Positions 1 to 9,090 of a DNA stretch of 45,568 bases are shown piece by piece; positions within the stretch are counted from its first letter, which is position 1; every line of letters starts with the position of its first letter. The position numbers were made by a program, and so were the translations under genes. The stretch is from Candidatus Binatia bacterium (GTDB lineage: Bacteria > Desulfobacterota > Binatia > UBA9968 > JAJDTQ01), in NCBI GenBank assembly GCA_022824205.1, contig JAJEAI010000059.1, positions 1 to 45,568 of the forward strand, read 5' to 3'. The notes below the pieces were generated by a model, which worked only from the letters and a program-made list of their open reading frames with translations, made no database searches and was not told where the DNA came from.

Positions 1-34
1 CGCCTGGATTCCCGCTTCCGCGGGAATGACGATT
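1..34. repeat. Partial copy of palindromic GCGGGAAT repeat
   Basis: Positions 8-27 form a dyad of ATTCCCGC and GCGGGAAT around a 4-nt loop, followed by GACGATT. The same core recurs at 15223-15242, 15294-15313, 25854-25873 and 45.5 kb, always between genes. This copy is in the inverted orientation and is cut by the window edge. Positions 35-188 between it and ribBA show no gene or clear terminator. Confidence 0.8.
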
Positions 35-188
35 CGGGGGGCTTGCTTCGGATCGCTCTTCACAAACTTTTTTTGCAACATTGCGGGCAACCGTTGCCGA
101 CGTGTGCGCATCCAAGCGGCGGAAGTTTCCGTGAACTCCAGTCAAACAAGTGCACGGCCACGCCTGAACCCCCTACGAGGGATGGATG

Positions 189-1298
189 CTACCCGCCCGT
201 GCCCGGCCTGCCTATCGTGTTGGGCGGGGTGGTGAAGGAGACGGAACTGGTGATTTCGAGACCGTAGCCGGAGAGGCCGACGAGGTTTCGGGGGTTGTTG
301 GTGACGAGGCGGAGCTTGCGCACGCCCAGGTCCCGGAGGATCTGGGCGCCGATGCCGAAGTCGCGGAAGCTCCTTTGCTTGCCGGCCTCGTCGGTGCGCA
401 GGCCCTTGCCTTCGGGCTGCAGGTAGAGCACGACGCCGGTGCCTTCCTTGGCGATCAGCTCCATGGACTGCTTGATGACCGAGCCGGTGTCGAAGAACTC
501 GAATCCGAAGACGTCGCCGGGGAGGAACTTGGTGCACACCCGCACCATGGTTTCCCGGTCCCCGGAGATCTCTCCCTTGATGAGCGCCAGGTGCTCGGTG
601 GCGTCCACGTGGGTGTTGTACACCACCGCCTGGAACTCACCACCGTAGCGCGTGGGCAGGCGCGTGGAAGCGACCCGGTGGATCAGCGAATCGTGCTTGA
701 GCCGGTACTCGATGAGGTCCTTGATGGTGCAGAGCTTGAGGTCGTACTTCTCGCCGAACTCCTCGAGGTCCGGCAGCCGCGCCATGGTGCCGTCGTCCTT
801 CATGATCTCGCAGATCACGCCGGCGGGCTTGAGCCCCGCCAGCCGGCACAGGTCCACGGAGCCCTCGGTCTGGCCGGTGCGCACGAGCACGCCGCCGTTC
901 CTGGCGCGCAGGGGGAAGATGTGGCCGGGGGTGCACAGGTCGCCGGGGCCGGCGTCGTCCGCGATGGCGGCGAGGATGGTCTCGGCGCGGTCGGAGGCGG
1001 AAATGCCGGTGGTGACGTTCTTGACGCCGTCGATGGACACCGTGAAGGCCGTGCCGTAGGGAGCCGTGTTGTCGCGCACCATCATGGTGAGGCCGAGCTG
1101 CGCGACCTTGTCCTCGGTCAGCGTCAGGCAGATCAGGCCCCGCCCCCAGGTAGCCATGAAGTTGATGGCCTCGGGGGTGACCAGTTCCGCGGCCATGGTG
1201 AGGTCGCCCTCGTTCTCGCGGTTCTCGTCATCCATCAGGATGACCATCTTGCCTTGACGGATGTCTTCCAGTGCCGCTTCTATGGTGGCTACGGGCAT
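189..1298 (-). CDS. ribBA: RibBA-type protein: DHBP synthase with degenerate GTP cyclohydrolase II domain
   Basis: 369 aa. The N-terminal half (about residues 1-205) is a full 3,4-dihydroxy-2-butanone-4-phosphate synthase, which makes the four-carbon precursor of riboflavin from ribulose 5-phosphate. It has the acidic [10 protein letters not shown] loop at 23-32, CTPGHIFPL and the H/E-containing C-terminal motifs. The C-terminal half aligns with GTP cyclohydrolase II ([32 protein letters not shown]). However, where the enzyme has its three zinc cysteines (normally ECLTGD..RCDCG) this protein reads [18 protein letters not shown] (residues 254-271). The following GLLNKLRAY..DT catalytic stretch is shortened to [15 protein letters not shown]. 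The second domain is therefore probably not an active cyclohydrolase, as in RibBX-type proteins. A separate ribA would then be needed elsewhere. The ATG start and length fit the family. A MITE-like element sits 11 nt upstream. Confidence 0.9.
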   Translation of the reverse strand: MPVATIEAALEDIRQGKMVILMDDENRENEGDLTMAAELVTPEAINFMATWGRGLICLTLTEDKVAQLGLTMMVRDNTAPYGTAFTVSIDGVKNVTTGISASDRAETILAAIADDAGPGDLCTPGHIFPLRARNGGVLVRTGQTEGSVDLCRLAGLKPAGVICEIMKDDGTMARLPDLEEFGEKYDLKLCTIKDLIEYRLKHDSLIHRVASTRLPTRYGGEFQAVVYNTHVDATEHLALIKGEISGDRETMVRVCTKFLPGDVFGFEFFDTGSVIKQSMELIAKEGTGVVLYLQPEGKGLRTDEAGKQRSFRDFGIGAQILRDLGVRKLRLVTNNPRNLVGLSGYGLEITSSVSFTTPPNTIGRPGTGG

Positions 1299-1309
1299 GG
1301 GTTCCTAAC

Positions 1310-1518
1310 TTAGTGTTGTGTCTCACAAAACAGTTTACAAATCTGCTTGTCTTTTTGTCGTCGGCTGCGTTACGTCACCCCGGGCTTGACCCGGGGTCTT
1401 CCTCGCGTGGTACCCGCCACTGGGGCGACCGCGGGTCGCCCCTACGAGTCATCGCGCCTTGCCGACGACAAAAAATCCGGCGCATCTTTGCAAACCTGTT
1501 TGTGAGACACAACACTAA
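1310..1518. mobile_element. MITE-like inverted-repeat element, copy 1
   Basis: 209 bp in the gap between pyrF and ribBA. The outer ends are exact inverted repeats for about 20 nt (TTAGTGTTGTGTCTCACAAA and its complement). Imperfect complementarity continues inward to TTTTTGTCGTCGGC, giving arms of about 55 nt. The core contains smaller palindromes (CCCCGGGCTTGACCCGGGG and GGGCGACCGCGGGTCGCCC). The core and the TAGTGTxGTGTCT ends are shared with 22431-22657. A TA dinucleotide at both tips would suit a TA-target transposon. No coding capacity is present. Confidence 0.75.
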
Positions 1519-1561
1519 CACTTCCGTGGTGAACGTTGTAGCCGCGCGTTTCGACGCTTGG

Positions 1562-2299
1562 TCACCCGGCGGCCTCGGCCATTTCCGCTACCACCGTCCG
1601 CGCCGCGTCCACCGGGTCATCCGCCCCGGTGATGGGCCTGCCCACGACGATGTAGTCGATGCCCGCACGCACCGCGTCCCCAGGGGTCATGACCCGCTTC
1701 TGATCGCCCGCCTGCTCGCCCGCGGGGCGGATGCCCGGCGTCACCAGCAGGAACCCGTCGCCGCAGGCACGCCGGATGTCCGCGGCCTCCTGCGCGGAGC
1801 AGACGACGCCCGCGAGGCCGGCCTCCCGCACCATCCCCGCCAGTCGCAGGACCTGGGCGCGCACGCCGCCCTGAATCCCCAGCGCATCGAGGTCCGAGTC
1901 GTCGAGGCTCGTGAGGACCGTGACGCCCAGCACCGAGGGGCGCCGCAAGCCTTCCTCCCCGCACACCCTCTCCACCGCCGCCGCGGTCTGCCGCATCATC
2001 TCCCGGCCTCCGGAGGCGTGGACGTTGAACAGCCGGACCCCGAGCCGGGCGGCCTCCACGGCCGCGGCGGCCACGGTGTTGGAGATGTCGTGGAACTTCA
2101 GGTCGAGGAAGACCTCGCCGCCGAGGTCGTGGATCATTTGCACGATGTCCGGCCCGGCGCTCACGTAGAGTTGCTTGCCGACCTTGAACATGCCGACTTC
2201 CGGGGCCAGCAGGGTCGCGAGGGAACGGGCCTTTCCCGCGTCGGCCAAGTCCAGCGCGACGATCAACCGTTCCTTGACCCCGGCGCCGCCGGCCGTCAT
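1562..2299 (-). CDS. pyrF: Orotidine 5'-phosphate decarboxylase
   Basis: 245 aa. It catalyses the last step of UMP synthesis, decarboxylating OMP. The protein shows the family's catalytic block FLDLKFHDISNT (residues 64-75, with the Asp-x-Lys-x-x-Asp array), IVALDLAD near the N-terminus, VTPGIRP in the phosphate loop and VVGRPIT at the C-terminus. The length is typical of the bacterial single-domain enzyme. The ATG overlaps the proS stop codon as ATGA, so the two are probably translationally coupled. An alternative start at the KERLIVALD methionine-free region is not available, so this ATG is well supported. Confidence 0.97.
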   Translation of the reverse strand: MTAGGAGVKERLIVALDLADAGKARSLATLLAPEVGMFKVGKQLYVSAGPDIVQMIHDLGGEVFLDLKFHDISNTVAAAAVEAARLGVRLFNVHASGGREMMRQTAAAVERVCGEEGLRRPSVLGVTVLTSLDDSDLDALGIQGGVRAQVLRLAGMVREAGLAGVVCSAQEAADIRRACGDGFLLVTPGIRPAGEQAGDQKRVMTPGDAVRAGIDYIVVGRPITGADDPVDAARTVVAEMAEAAG

Positions 2300-4011
2300 G
2301 TCGCCGCACCTTCGAGGGCCGCGACGATGCGCGCCGCGGCGGCGTCCACGGGAATTTCCTCGGTGACCCCGTCCTTGCGCCAGCGCAGTTCCACGATCCC
2401 CTTGGCCAGGCCCCGGGCGCCGATGGTGACGCGCAGCGGGATGCCCACGAGGTCGGCGTCCTTGAACTTGACGCCGGGGCGCTCGTCGCGGTCGTCCAGC
2501 AGCACCTCGCGACCGGCCTCCCGCAGGCCGTCGTAGATGCGGTCGGTGACCTCCCGGACGGCGTCCTCCTTGTAGTTGAGGGGCAGCAGCTCGACGGCGA
2601 AGGGCGCGATGGACAGGGGCCAGATGATGCCGTCGGCGTCGTTGTTCTGCTCGATGGCGGCGGCCATGAGCCGGGTGACGCCGATGCCGTAGCAGCCCAT
2701 CTCCATCACGCGCTCCTGTCCCTCGGAGTCGAGGATGGTGGCGTTCATGGCTTCGCTGTACTTGCGGCCGAGGTAGAAGACGTGCCCCACCTCGATGCCG
2801 CGATGCTCCTCGATGACGCCCTCGTCGCAGCGCGCGCAGGGGTCTCCGGCCCGGACCAGACGCAGGTCCGCGAAGCGGGCGGGGGTGAAGTCCCGTGCCT
2901 GGTCCACGTGGACGGTGTGGGCGTCGTCCCGGTTGGACCCGATGACCGCGTCGGTCATGCCCTGGACGGCGTGGTCCGCCCACACCTCCAGCGGCAGGTT
3001 CATGGGGCCCAGGAAGCCCGGCGGCGCGCCCACGGCCTGCAGCACTTCGTCCTCGCCGGCCATTTCCACCGCGATGGTATCCAGCAGGTTGCCCAGCTTG
3101 GTCTCGTTGACCTCGTGGTCGCCGCGCACCAGCACCGCCAAGAGCTCCCCCGAGGGCTTCCGGTAGATCATGGTCTTGATGAAGCGCTCCGGCGGGACCT
3201 TCAGAAACTCGGACACTTCCGGGACGGTCTTGAGGCCGGGAGTGGACACGACCTCCGGCCCGGCGCCGCCCGCGCCGTCCGCGGGTTCCGGCAGCCGCGA
3301 CTCCGCCTTCTGCACGTTGGCCGCGTAGTCGCAGTCGGCGCACGCGGCGAGAGCGTCCTCGCCCGATTCCGCAAGCACCTGGAACTCGTGCGACAGGCTC
3401 CCGCCGATGGCGCCGGAGTCGGCCTCCACCGCGCGGAAGCTCAGGCCACAGCGGGTGAAGATGCGCCGGTAGGTGTCGTACATGTTGTGGTACTCGCGCT
3501 CGGCGTCCTCCCGGTCCAGGTGAAAGCTGTAGGCATCCTTCATGATGAACTCGCGCCCGCGCATGAGCCCGAAACGCGGCCGCACCTCGTCCCGGAACTT
3601 GGTCTGGATCTGGTAGAGGTTCATGGGCAGTTCGCGGTAGGAGCGCACGTCCCGGCGCACGATGTCGGTAATGACCTCCTCGTGGGTGGGGGCGAGGCAG
3701 AAGTCGCGCTCGTGGCGGTCCTGGAAGCGCAGCAGCTCCTTGCCGTACACGTTCCAACGGCCGCTGTCCTGCCACAGCTCCGCTGGCGAGGTGACGGGCA
3801 TCAGCAGTTCCTGGGCACCGGCCCGGTTCATCTCCTCGCGCACGATGGCCTCGATCTTGCGCAGGGTGCGAAGCGCCAACGGGAGGATATCGTACACCCC
3901 GCGGCTCACCTGCCGGATCATGCCGGCACGCACCAGCAACCGGTGGCTGACCACCTCCGCGTCCGAGGGGTCTTCCTTGACGGTGGGTATGAAGGACGTT
4001 CGCCAGCGCAT
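2296..4011 (-). CDS. proS: Prolyl-tRNA synthetase (bacterial type with editing domain)
   Basis: 571 aa, the usual length of the E. coli-type class II enzyme that charges tRNA-Pro. Class II motifs are visible: APTHEE at 107-112, RPRFGLMRGREF in motif 2 around 144-155, and YGIGVTRL in motif 3. An editing (INS) domain of about 180 residues lies between motifs 2 and 3, and an anticodon-binding domain at the C-terminus. I chose ATG 4011 (MRWRTSFIPT) because it matches the family N-terminus. Upstream extension to a TTG at 4047 would use the promoter -35 box as coding sequence. There is no Shine-Dalgarno, and a strong promoter sits only 7 nt upstream, which suggests a leaderless mRNA. The stop overlaps the pyrF start. 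Confidence 0.97.
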   Translation of the reverse strand: MRWRTSFIPTVKEDPSDAEVVSHRLLVRAGMIRQVSRGVYDILPLALRTLRKIEAIVREEMNRAGAQELLMPVTSPAELWQDSGRWNVYGKELLRFQDRHERDFCLAPTHEEVITDIVRRDVRSYRELPMNLYQIQTKFRDEVRPRFGLMRGREFIMKDAYSFHLDREDAEREYHNMYDTYRRIFTRCGLSFRAVEADSGAIGGSLSHEFQVLAESGEDALAACADCDYAANVQKAESRLPEPADGAGGAGPEVVSTPGLKTVPEVSEFLKVPPERFIKTMIYRKPSGELLAVLVRGDHEVNETKLGNLLDTIAVEMAGEDEVLQAVGAPPGFLGPMNLPLEVWADHAVQGMTDAVIGSNRDDAHTVHVDQARDFTPARFADLRLVRAGDPCARCDEGVIEEHRGIEVGHVFYLGRKYSEAMNATILDSEGQERVMEMGCYGIGVTRLMAAAIEQNNDADGIIWPLSIAPFAVELLPLNYKEDAVREVTDRIYDGLREAGREVLLDDRDERPGVKFKDADLVGIPLRVTIGARGLAKGIVELRWRKDGVTEEIPVDAAAARIVAALEGAAT

Positions 4012-4018
4012 GCCATCA

Positions 4019-4047
4019 CTTATAGGTAGCGCCCCGGAGCGTGTCAA
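4019..4047 (-). promoter_or_regulatory. Probable sigma70 promoter of proS, predicting a leaderless mRNA
   Basis: Read on the minus strand, TTGACA (4042-4047) is followed by a 17-nt spacer and TATAAG (4019-4024). The -10 box ends 7 nt before the proS ATG at 4011, so transcription should begin at or within a base or two of the start codon. The -35 overlaps the stop codon of the upstream RND gene. This gives proS-pyrF its own promoter independent of the efflux operon. Confidence 0.65.
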
Positions 4048-7000
4048 ATTCCGGCTTCCTCCGGCGTGGCGACTCCCTCGGGCGGCGGCATGGCGCGGTA
4101 GCGGAGACAGCGCCGGACGATCGCCTTCAGGTCATCGAGCATGGCGTAGAGGCATGGCGTCAGGATCAGCGTGAGGACGGTGGCGAAGGACAGGCCCCAG
4201 ACCACGGAGATGGCCATGGGCGAGAGGAACTTGGCCTGGCCGGTGGCGAAGAAGGCCAGGGGTACGAGGCCGCCGACGGTGGTGACCGTGGTGAGCATGA
4301 CCGGCCTCAGCCGTACCACGCCGGACTGGATGATGGAGTCGTGCGCCGACATGCCTCGCTTCCGGCTCCGGTTGATGAAGTCCACCAGGATGAGGGAATC
4401 GTTCACCACAACGCCCGCCAGGGCGATGAAGCCCAGGAGGGACATGAAGCTCAGGTTCTCGCCCATGACGAGATGGCCGATCACGACGCCGCCCAGGGAG
4501 AAAGGAATCGCGGCCATGACGATGAACGGTTGGATGAACGATTTGAACAGGGAACCCAGCACGAAATAGATGACGAACAACGTGATCAGGGAGATCTGCG
4601 GCAGGGAACCCAGCGACTCCTCCATCTCCTGCCGTTCACCCTTCACCACCACCCGCTGCCCCGGATAGCGGCGCCCGGCGTCGGCGAACCGCCGCTTCAG
4701 GGCGTCCGTGACCTCCACCACGGTGGTCGTCCCCGTCTCCACCTCGGCCAGGACGCTCAGCGCCCGCTTCTGGTCGTCCCGGTTGATCTGGGTCGCGCTG
4801 ATGCCGGTGCCGATCTCGGCCACGTCGCTCAGAAAAACGCGCTCGCCGGAAGGCAGCGTGAGCTTCATGCGCGAGACGGTGTCGACCTGGCCGCGCTGGT
4901 CCCCGGGGAACCGGATGACGATGGGCACGTCCTCGTCCCCGCGCTGGATGCTCGAAGCCTCGACCCCCTGGAAACCCTGCTGCACCTGGCGCGCGATGCT
5001 CCTCACGTCGAGACCCAGTGTGCGGCCTTCCGGCTTGAGGCTGATGCGCAGTTCCTCCTTGCCCGCGACCACGTCGTCACGGATGTCCCGTACTCCGGGC
5101 AAGGTCGCCAGGAAGGCCTTGACCTCATCGGTCAGCCGCCGGAGGCTTGCCAAGTCCTCGCCGATGACCCGGGCCTCGATGTCCGGCCCTCCGGGCCCGG
5201 CCTGGAGACCGAGGAACTGGAGCTTGGTGATGCCCGGTATCCGCTCTATCTCGCCCCGGAGATCGTCGATGACCTCGGCCGAGCCGCGCACGCGGTCGTC
5301 GTGCAGTTCCAGGGTGAGCTGGCCGACGTTGCTTCCTCGCACCACGCGGTCCATGTCCAGGAAGGCGACGCCGACCGTGGTGGAAAGGGACCTGACCTCG
5401 CCGGGCGGCAACCCCAGCACGATCTCCTCGACCTGAACGGCCACGGCCTCCGTGTCTTCCAGCTTGGCGTTGGCGGAAGTCTCGAAGTTGATGAAGAACT
5501 GACTCGATTCGAACTCCTTGAAGAGCACGAAGGGCACCCGGTACTGGGCCGCCACCGCCAGCAGCACGCTGCCCGCCACGATCACGCTGACCGCCACGTA
5601 ACGCCAGCGGATCGCCAGTCCGAGGACCGTTTCATAACCCCCGCGCAGGCTGGCGAGCCACGTGTGCTGGCCGCGCACGTGCATGCGGCGGAGACCGGTC
5701 AGGCGCTCGCGGCGACGCATTCGGGTGAGCCACAGGCGCTCGCCGCGCCGCAGCTTGTTCGCGTAGGCGGGCGTGATGACGTCCGAAAGATGCGACGGCA
5801 GGATGAACAACACCTCGAGCAGAGAGAGCAGCAGCGCGAAGGTCACCACGATGGGGAGCGGCTCCATGAAGAAGCCGATGGTGCCCGGTATCAGCAGGAA
5901 CGGGACGAACGCGGCGATCGTGGTCACCACCGTGGTGACCACCGGCCAGGCGACCTCGGAGGTGCCCCGGAGCGCCGCCTCCTTGGGCGGCAAACCCTGC
6001 TCTACGTAGCGGTACACGTTCTCGGTCACGATGACGGCATCATCCACCAAAAGACCGAGGACCAGGATCAGGCCAAAGGCGGAGATCATGTTCAGGCTGT
6101 AATCGAAGACCGACATCAGGACCAGACAGCCCAGCACCGCGAACGGTATGCCGAGAGACGTCAGCAGGGCGATGCGGCCGCGGACGAACACGCACAGCGT
6201 GGCCAGCACGATGCTCAGGCCGATGGCGCCGCTCTCGCCCAGGGTGCCCAAACGATTTCGGATGAACACCGAAAAGTCGTTGAACATTCCGAGGGAAATG
6301 GTTTCCGGCAAGGTCTTGCGGATCTCCTCCACGGAGTCGCGGATGCGTTCCGAGACGCTGATGGCATCACCGCTGTGCTCCTTGACCACCACGAGGTTCA
6401 TCGACGGCCTGCCGCCGAAACGCGATAGCACCGTGGGGTCTTCGAAGGATTCGCGCACCGTCGCGACATCCCCCACCGTGAGGGCATGCCCGGTATCGGT
6501 GGAACGGAGAATCATGCGCTCCACGTCGGCCACGCCTCCGGCCACCCCCAGGGTCCGCACCAGGATTTCGCCGCGGGCGGTCTTCAGCGCGCCGCCGGGC
6601 ACGTTGCGGTTCTGATTGGCCACGGCGGCGCGAATCTCGTCCAGGCTCAGCCGGTACTGGTCGAGCCGCTCCGGATCGATCTCGACGAGTATCCGGTTCT
6701 CGCGCAAGCCGAAAATCGAGACGGTGGCGACGCCGTCGACGCGCCGGAGCCGGTCCCGCACATCCTTGGCGATCTCCCCCAGTTCCCGCTCGGGGATGTC
6801 GCCGCTCAATGCGACGGTGATGACCGGGAGGGTGGACAGGACCTCGCTCACCCGGGGTTCCTCGGCTTCCTGCGGCAGTCCGACGACCCGGTCCAGGGCG
6901 GCACGCACATCCCCCAGAGCGCGGCTCATTTCGGTATCCGACTGCATCTGGAGACGGACTTCGGATTGCCCCTCGCGGGAAGTGGAGAGCATCTCGTTGA

Positions 7001-7232
7001 CGCCGTCCACGTTGCGGACCCGGTCCTCGATCTTGGCGGTGATGAGTTCTTCCACCTCCTCGGGCGAGGCGCCTCGGTACGTCGTGTCGATCCGAATCAC
7101 GCGGCGGGAGAAATCGGGGAACAACTCCCGCTTCATCCCGACGAAGGTGATGATGCCCGAGATGAGGATCAGGAGCACCACCAAGTTGACGATGACGGGG
7201 TTCCCGATGGAGAACTCGATCACCTTCTTCAT
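4044..7232 (-). CDS. RND-family multidrug efflux transporter, inner-membrane subunit
   Basis: 1062 aa, AcrB/MexB superfamily. A transmembrane segment lies at 12-32, followed by a large periplasmic loop, a cluster of membrane helices around 330-480, a second periplasmic loop and a second helix cluster at the C-terminus. The proton-relay acidic pair of TM4 is present in GLLVDDAV (Asp397/398). In the equivalent TM10 segment the sequence reads GVVVNDSLIL rather than the AKNA of AcrB, so the relay lysine of AcrB is not in that place, as in many non-enteric RND clades. The start overlaps the adaptor gene stop (ATGA), and the tetR-adaptor-pump order makes this an efflux operon. No outer-membrane TolC partner is encoded here. 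The substrate cannot be inferred. Confidence 0.95.
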   Translation of the reverse strand: MKKVIEFSIGNPVIVNLVVLLILISGIITFVGMKRELFPDFSRRVIRIDTTYRGASPEEVEELITAKIEDRVRNVDGVNEMLSTSREGQSEVRLQMQSDTEMSRALGDVRAALDRVVGLPQEAEEPRVSEVLSTLPVITVALSGDIPERELGEIAKDVRDRLRRVDGVATVSIFGLRENRILVEIDPERLDQYRLSLDEIRAAVANQNRNVPGGALKTARGEILVRTLGVAGGVADVERMILRSTDTGHALTVGDVATVRESFEDPTVLSRFGGRPSMNLVVVKEHSGDAISVSERIRDSVEEIRKTLPETISLGMFNDFSVFIRNRLGTLGESGAIGLSIVLATLCVFVRGRIALLTSLGIPFAVLGCLVLMSVFDYSLNMISAFGLILVLGLLVDDAVIVTENVYRYVEQGLPPKEAALRGTSEVAWPVVTTVVTTIAAFVPFLLIPGTIGFFMEPLPIVVTFALLLSLLEVLFILPSHLSDVITPAYANKLRRGERLWLTRMRRRERLTGLRRMHVRGQHTWLASLRGGYETVLGLAIRWRYVAVSVIVAGSVLLAVAAQYRVPFVLFKEFESSQFFINFETSANAKLEDTEAVAVQVEEIVLGLPPGEVRSLSTTVGVAFLDMDRVVRGSNVGQLTLELHDDRVRGSAEVIDDLRGEIERIPGITKLQFLGLQAGPGGPDIEARVIGEDLASLRRLTDEVKAFLATLPGVRDIRDDVVAGKEELRISLKPEGRTLGLDVRSIARQVQQGFQGVEASSIQRGDEDVPIVIRFPGDQRGQVDTVSRMKLTLPSGERVFLSDVAEIGTGISATQINRDDQKRALSVLAEVETGTTTVVEVTDALKRRFADAGRRYPGQRVVVKGERQEMEESLGSLPQISLITLFVIYFVLGSLFKSFIQPFIVMAAIPFSLGGVVIGHLVMGENLSFMSLLGFIALAGVVVNDSLILVDFINRSRKRGMSAHDSIIQSGVVRLRPVMLTTVTTVGGLVPLAFFATGQAKFLSPMAISVVWGLSFATVLTLILTPCLYAMLDDLKAIVRRCLRYRAMPPPEGVATPEEAGI

Positions 7233-8479
7233 GAGGACAGATCCCGGCGCGTGACCATGCGAATGCGCGCGCCGTCCAGCAACAGGCGCTGCCCGGCGGT
7301 GACGAGGAGGTCCCCGGGCTCAAGACCCGCGGCGATCATGTAGCGCGCTCCGAAGCGCCGGGCGATGCGCACCGCGCGTCGCGTCGCGCGGCCGGAATCG
7401 GGGTCCGCCACGAAGACGGTGGCCTCGCCGCCCTCGAAGAGAACGCTCTCCCGCGGGATCAGGATGGCCGTGGGATAGGCGCGGACCGGAATCATGGCCC
7501 GCGCGAACATTCCGGGAAGAAGCCGGCGCTCCTGGTTGGACAGGAATATCTCCACCGGGAAGGAGCGGGTGCCCGGGTCGGCGCGCGGGCCGATGTTGGC
7601 CACCTGTCCGGTGAATTCCTGCTCGATATCGGTGACCCGAACGCTGGCCGCGACCCGCGTGCCGATCTGCTGAATGTCGGAGGCCGGGATACGCACGTCG
7701 AGCTTCACCGTCTCCACGTCGGCCAGTTGGAAGAGCACCTGGCCCGGGGCGACCCGCTCGCCCAGGGTGACGTTCTTGCGCGCGATGATACCGGCATAGG
7801 GCGCGCGGATCTCGGTGTCGCGAAGCGTCTCCCGAGCCTGTTCCAGTTGCGCGTCGGCGAGTTCGAGGTCGGCCTGGGCGATGGCGTACAGGGCTTCCGT
7901 CTGGCGCTGTCCGCTGCGGGCCGACTCGAGCTCCTCCTCGATGCGCCGCCAGGAAAGCTCCTGCCGCTCGACCTGCTGGCTGGACACGAGCCCCTTCTCG
8001 CGCAGCTTCACGAGGCGGTCGTGCTCCGCCCGCGCAAGCCGGAACTGTTCCGCGTTGAGACGCATCAGCTTGCGCTGCCGCTCGATGTCCACCGAGGCCT
8101 TGCGCAGCCGGGCCTCGGCCCCGGAAAGCTGGGCCGCGGCCTTCCGTACCGCGATCTCGTAGTCCCGGTGGTCCACCTTGGCCAGCAAGTCCCCGGCCGC
8201 CACCTCGCTCCCCAGATCGACGTCCGCCGGGATGTCGACGATACGGCCCGCGACCTCGGCGCTGACCGAGCCCTCGCGCACCGCGGCGATGCTCCCCAAG
8301 GCTTCAATCCGGTGCAAGAAATCGGCCGCCACCACCGCGGCCACCTCCACGGGTACGGGCACCGCTTCCGGCTGGACGGTCGGCTTCTCCTCCACGTCCT
8401 GGATCACGTACACGCCCACCGCGGTCACCGCGGTCAGCAGCAGGATCAACAATACCGAAACGGCGATGCGGACTTTCAC
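7229..8479 (-). CDS. RND efflux periplasmic adaptor subunit (HlyD/AcrA family)
   Basis: 416 aa. An N-terminal hydrophobic anchor at 7-27 without a lipobox is followed by a lipoyl/barrel-sandwich half (SAEVAGRIVDIPADVDLGSEVAAGD). A long alpha-helical hairpin rich in Arg/Glu/Leu (about 105-225) comes next, then the second lipoyl half (RAPYAGIIARKNVTLGE) and beta-barrel and membrane-proximal domains. It bridges the RND pump to an outer-membrane channel. It lies between tetR and the pump with 4-nt ATGA overlaps on both sides, so all three are translated as one unit. Confidence 0.95.
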   Translation of the reverse strand: MKVRIAVSVLLILLLTAVTAVGVYVIQDVEEKPTVQPEAVPVPVEVAAVVAADFLHRIEALGSIAAVREGSVSAEVAGRIVDIPADVDLGSEVAAGDLLAKVDHRDYEIAVRKAAAQLSGAEARLRKASVDIERQRKLMRLNAEQFRLARAEHDRLVKLREKGLVSSQQVERQELSWRRIEEELESARSGQRQTEALYAIAQADLELADAQLEQARETLRDTEIRAPYAGIIARKNVTLGERVAPGQVLFQLADVETVKLDVRIPASDIQQIGTRVAASVRVTDIEQEFTGQVANIGPRADPGTRSFPVEIFLSNQERRLLPGMFARAMIPVRAYPTAILIPRESVLFEGGEATVFVADPDSGRATRRAVRIARRFGARYMIAAGLEPGDLLVTAGQRLLLDGARIRMVTRRDLSS

Positions 8480-9075
8480 GAGAGGCTCCTCAGGACCGTT
8501 CGCGTCAGGGACCCGGTCATCTCTTCAAGGTCGAAGGCGTCCGGGTCATAAAGCCAGTGGAGCGCCAGCCCGTCGACGCATGCCAGAATATGCTCGGCCG
8601 CCAGACGGGGCTGCTCGCAACGGAAGAAACCGCCGGCCACCCCCGCCTCGACCACCCGGGTCAAATCGTCGATGGACGACTGGTAGGCCTCGCGCAACTG
8701 CATGCGCAGGAGGTTCTGCTGCTCGGCCCGGCCGGCTTCGGCCCAGACGTCGCAGAACACGTAGAAGAAGGGCTCCCACTCCCGGAAGCTCGCGAGGGCC
8801 GCGGCCAGGAAGTGGCCGAGGATCTCGGGAGGCTCTTCGATGCCCTTGAGCTTCTCGCTGTAGTAGTCCTTGAGCTTGCCCAGCATGTGACCGTGGAGGG
8901 CCTGGAGCAACTGCGGCTTGCTCGTGAAATACTCGTAGATGGTACCCTTGCCGATCCGCGCGGCGGCCGCCACTTCCTCCATTTTGGCGCGATGAAAGCC
9001 CTTGCTGGCAAAGACGAGCATGGCCGCTTCCAGGATCTCCGCGCGTTTGCGTTCCTTGTCGACAACGATAGGCAT
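8476..9075 (-). CDS. TetR/AcrR-family transcriptional regulator of the efflux operon
   Basis: 199 aa. The N-terminal HTH (about residues 10-58) has the classic TetR pattern: ILEAAMLVFASKGF, then MEEVAAAARIGKGTIYEYF, then KPQLLQAL. The C-terminal ligand and dimerisation domain is variable and not assignable to a specific ligand. It is the first gene of the operon with the adaptor and pump, and a matching operator lies directly over its own promoter. Autorepression with drug-type induction is therefore likely. Confidence 0.93.
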   Translation of the reverse strand: MPIVVDKERKRAEILEAAMLVFASKGFHRAKMEEVAAAARIGKGTIYEYFTSKPQLLQALHGHMLGKLKDYYSEKLKGIEEPPEILGHFLAAALASFREWEPFFYVFCDVWAEAGRAEQQNLLRMQLREAYQSSIDDLTRVVEAGVAGGFFRCEQPRLAAEHILACVDGLALHWLYDPDAFDLEEMTGSLTRTVLRSLS

Positions 9076-9090
9076 ATCTTGTTCTCAGTA

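Noticed and set aside
35..110. Terminator after ribBA around the T run at 66-74
   Set aside because: On the ribBA strand the run reads as A residues, so it cannot serve as the U-tract of a minus-strand terminator.
186..1313. Long plus-strand open frames opposite ribBA, proS, RND, gyrA, gyrB, aroC and atp genes
   Set aside because: They are antisense shadows produced by high GC third positions. Their translations are Gly/Ala/Arg/His-rich with no domain, while the minus strand encodes complete known proteins.
1299..1561. FMN riboswitch upstream of ribBA
   Set aside because: The gap is filled by the MITE-like element. None of the conserved RFN-element blocks is visible.
4012..4047. Longer proS start at TTG 4047
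   Set aside because: The extra 12 residues are not in the family, and the TTG lies in the -35 box of a strong promoter.
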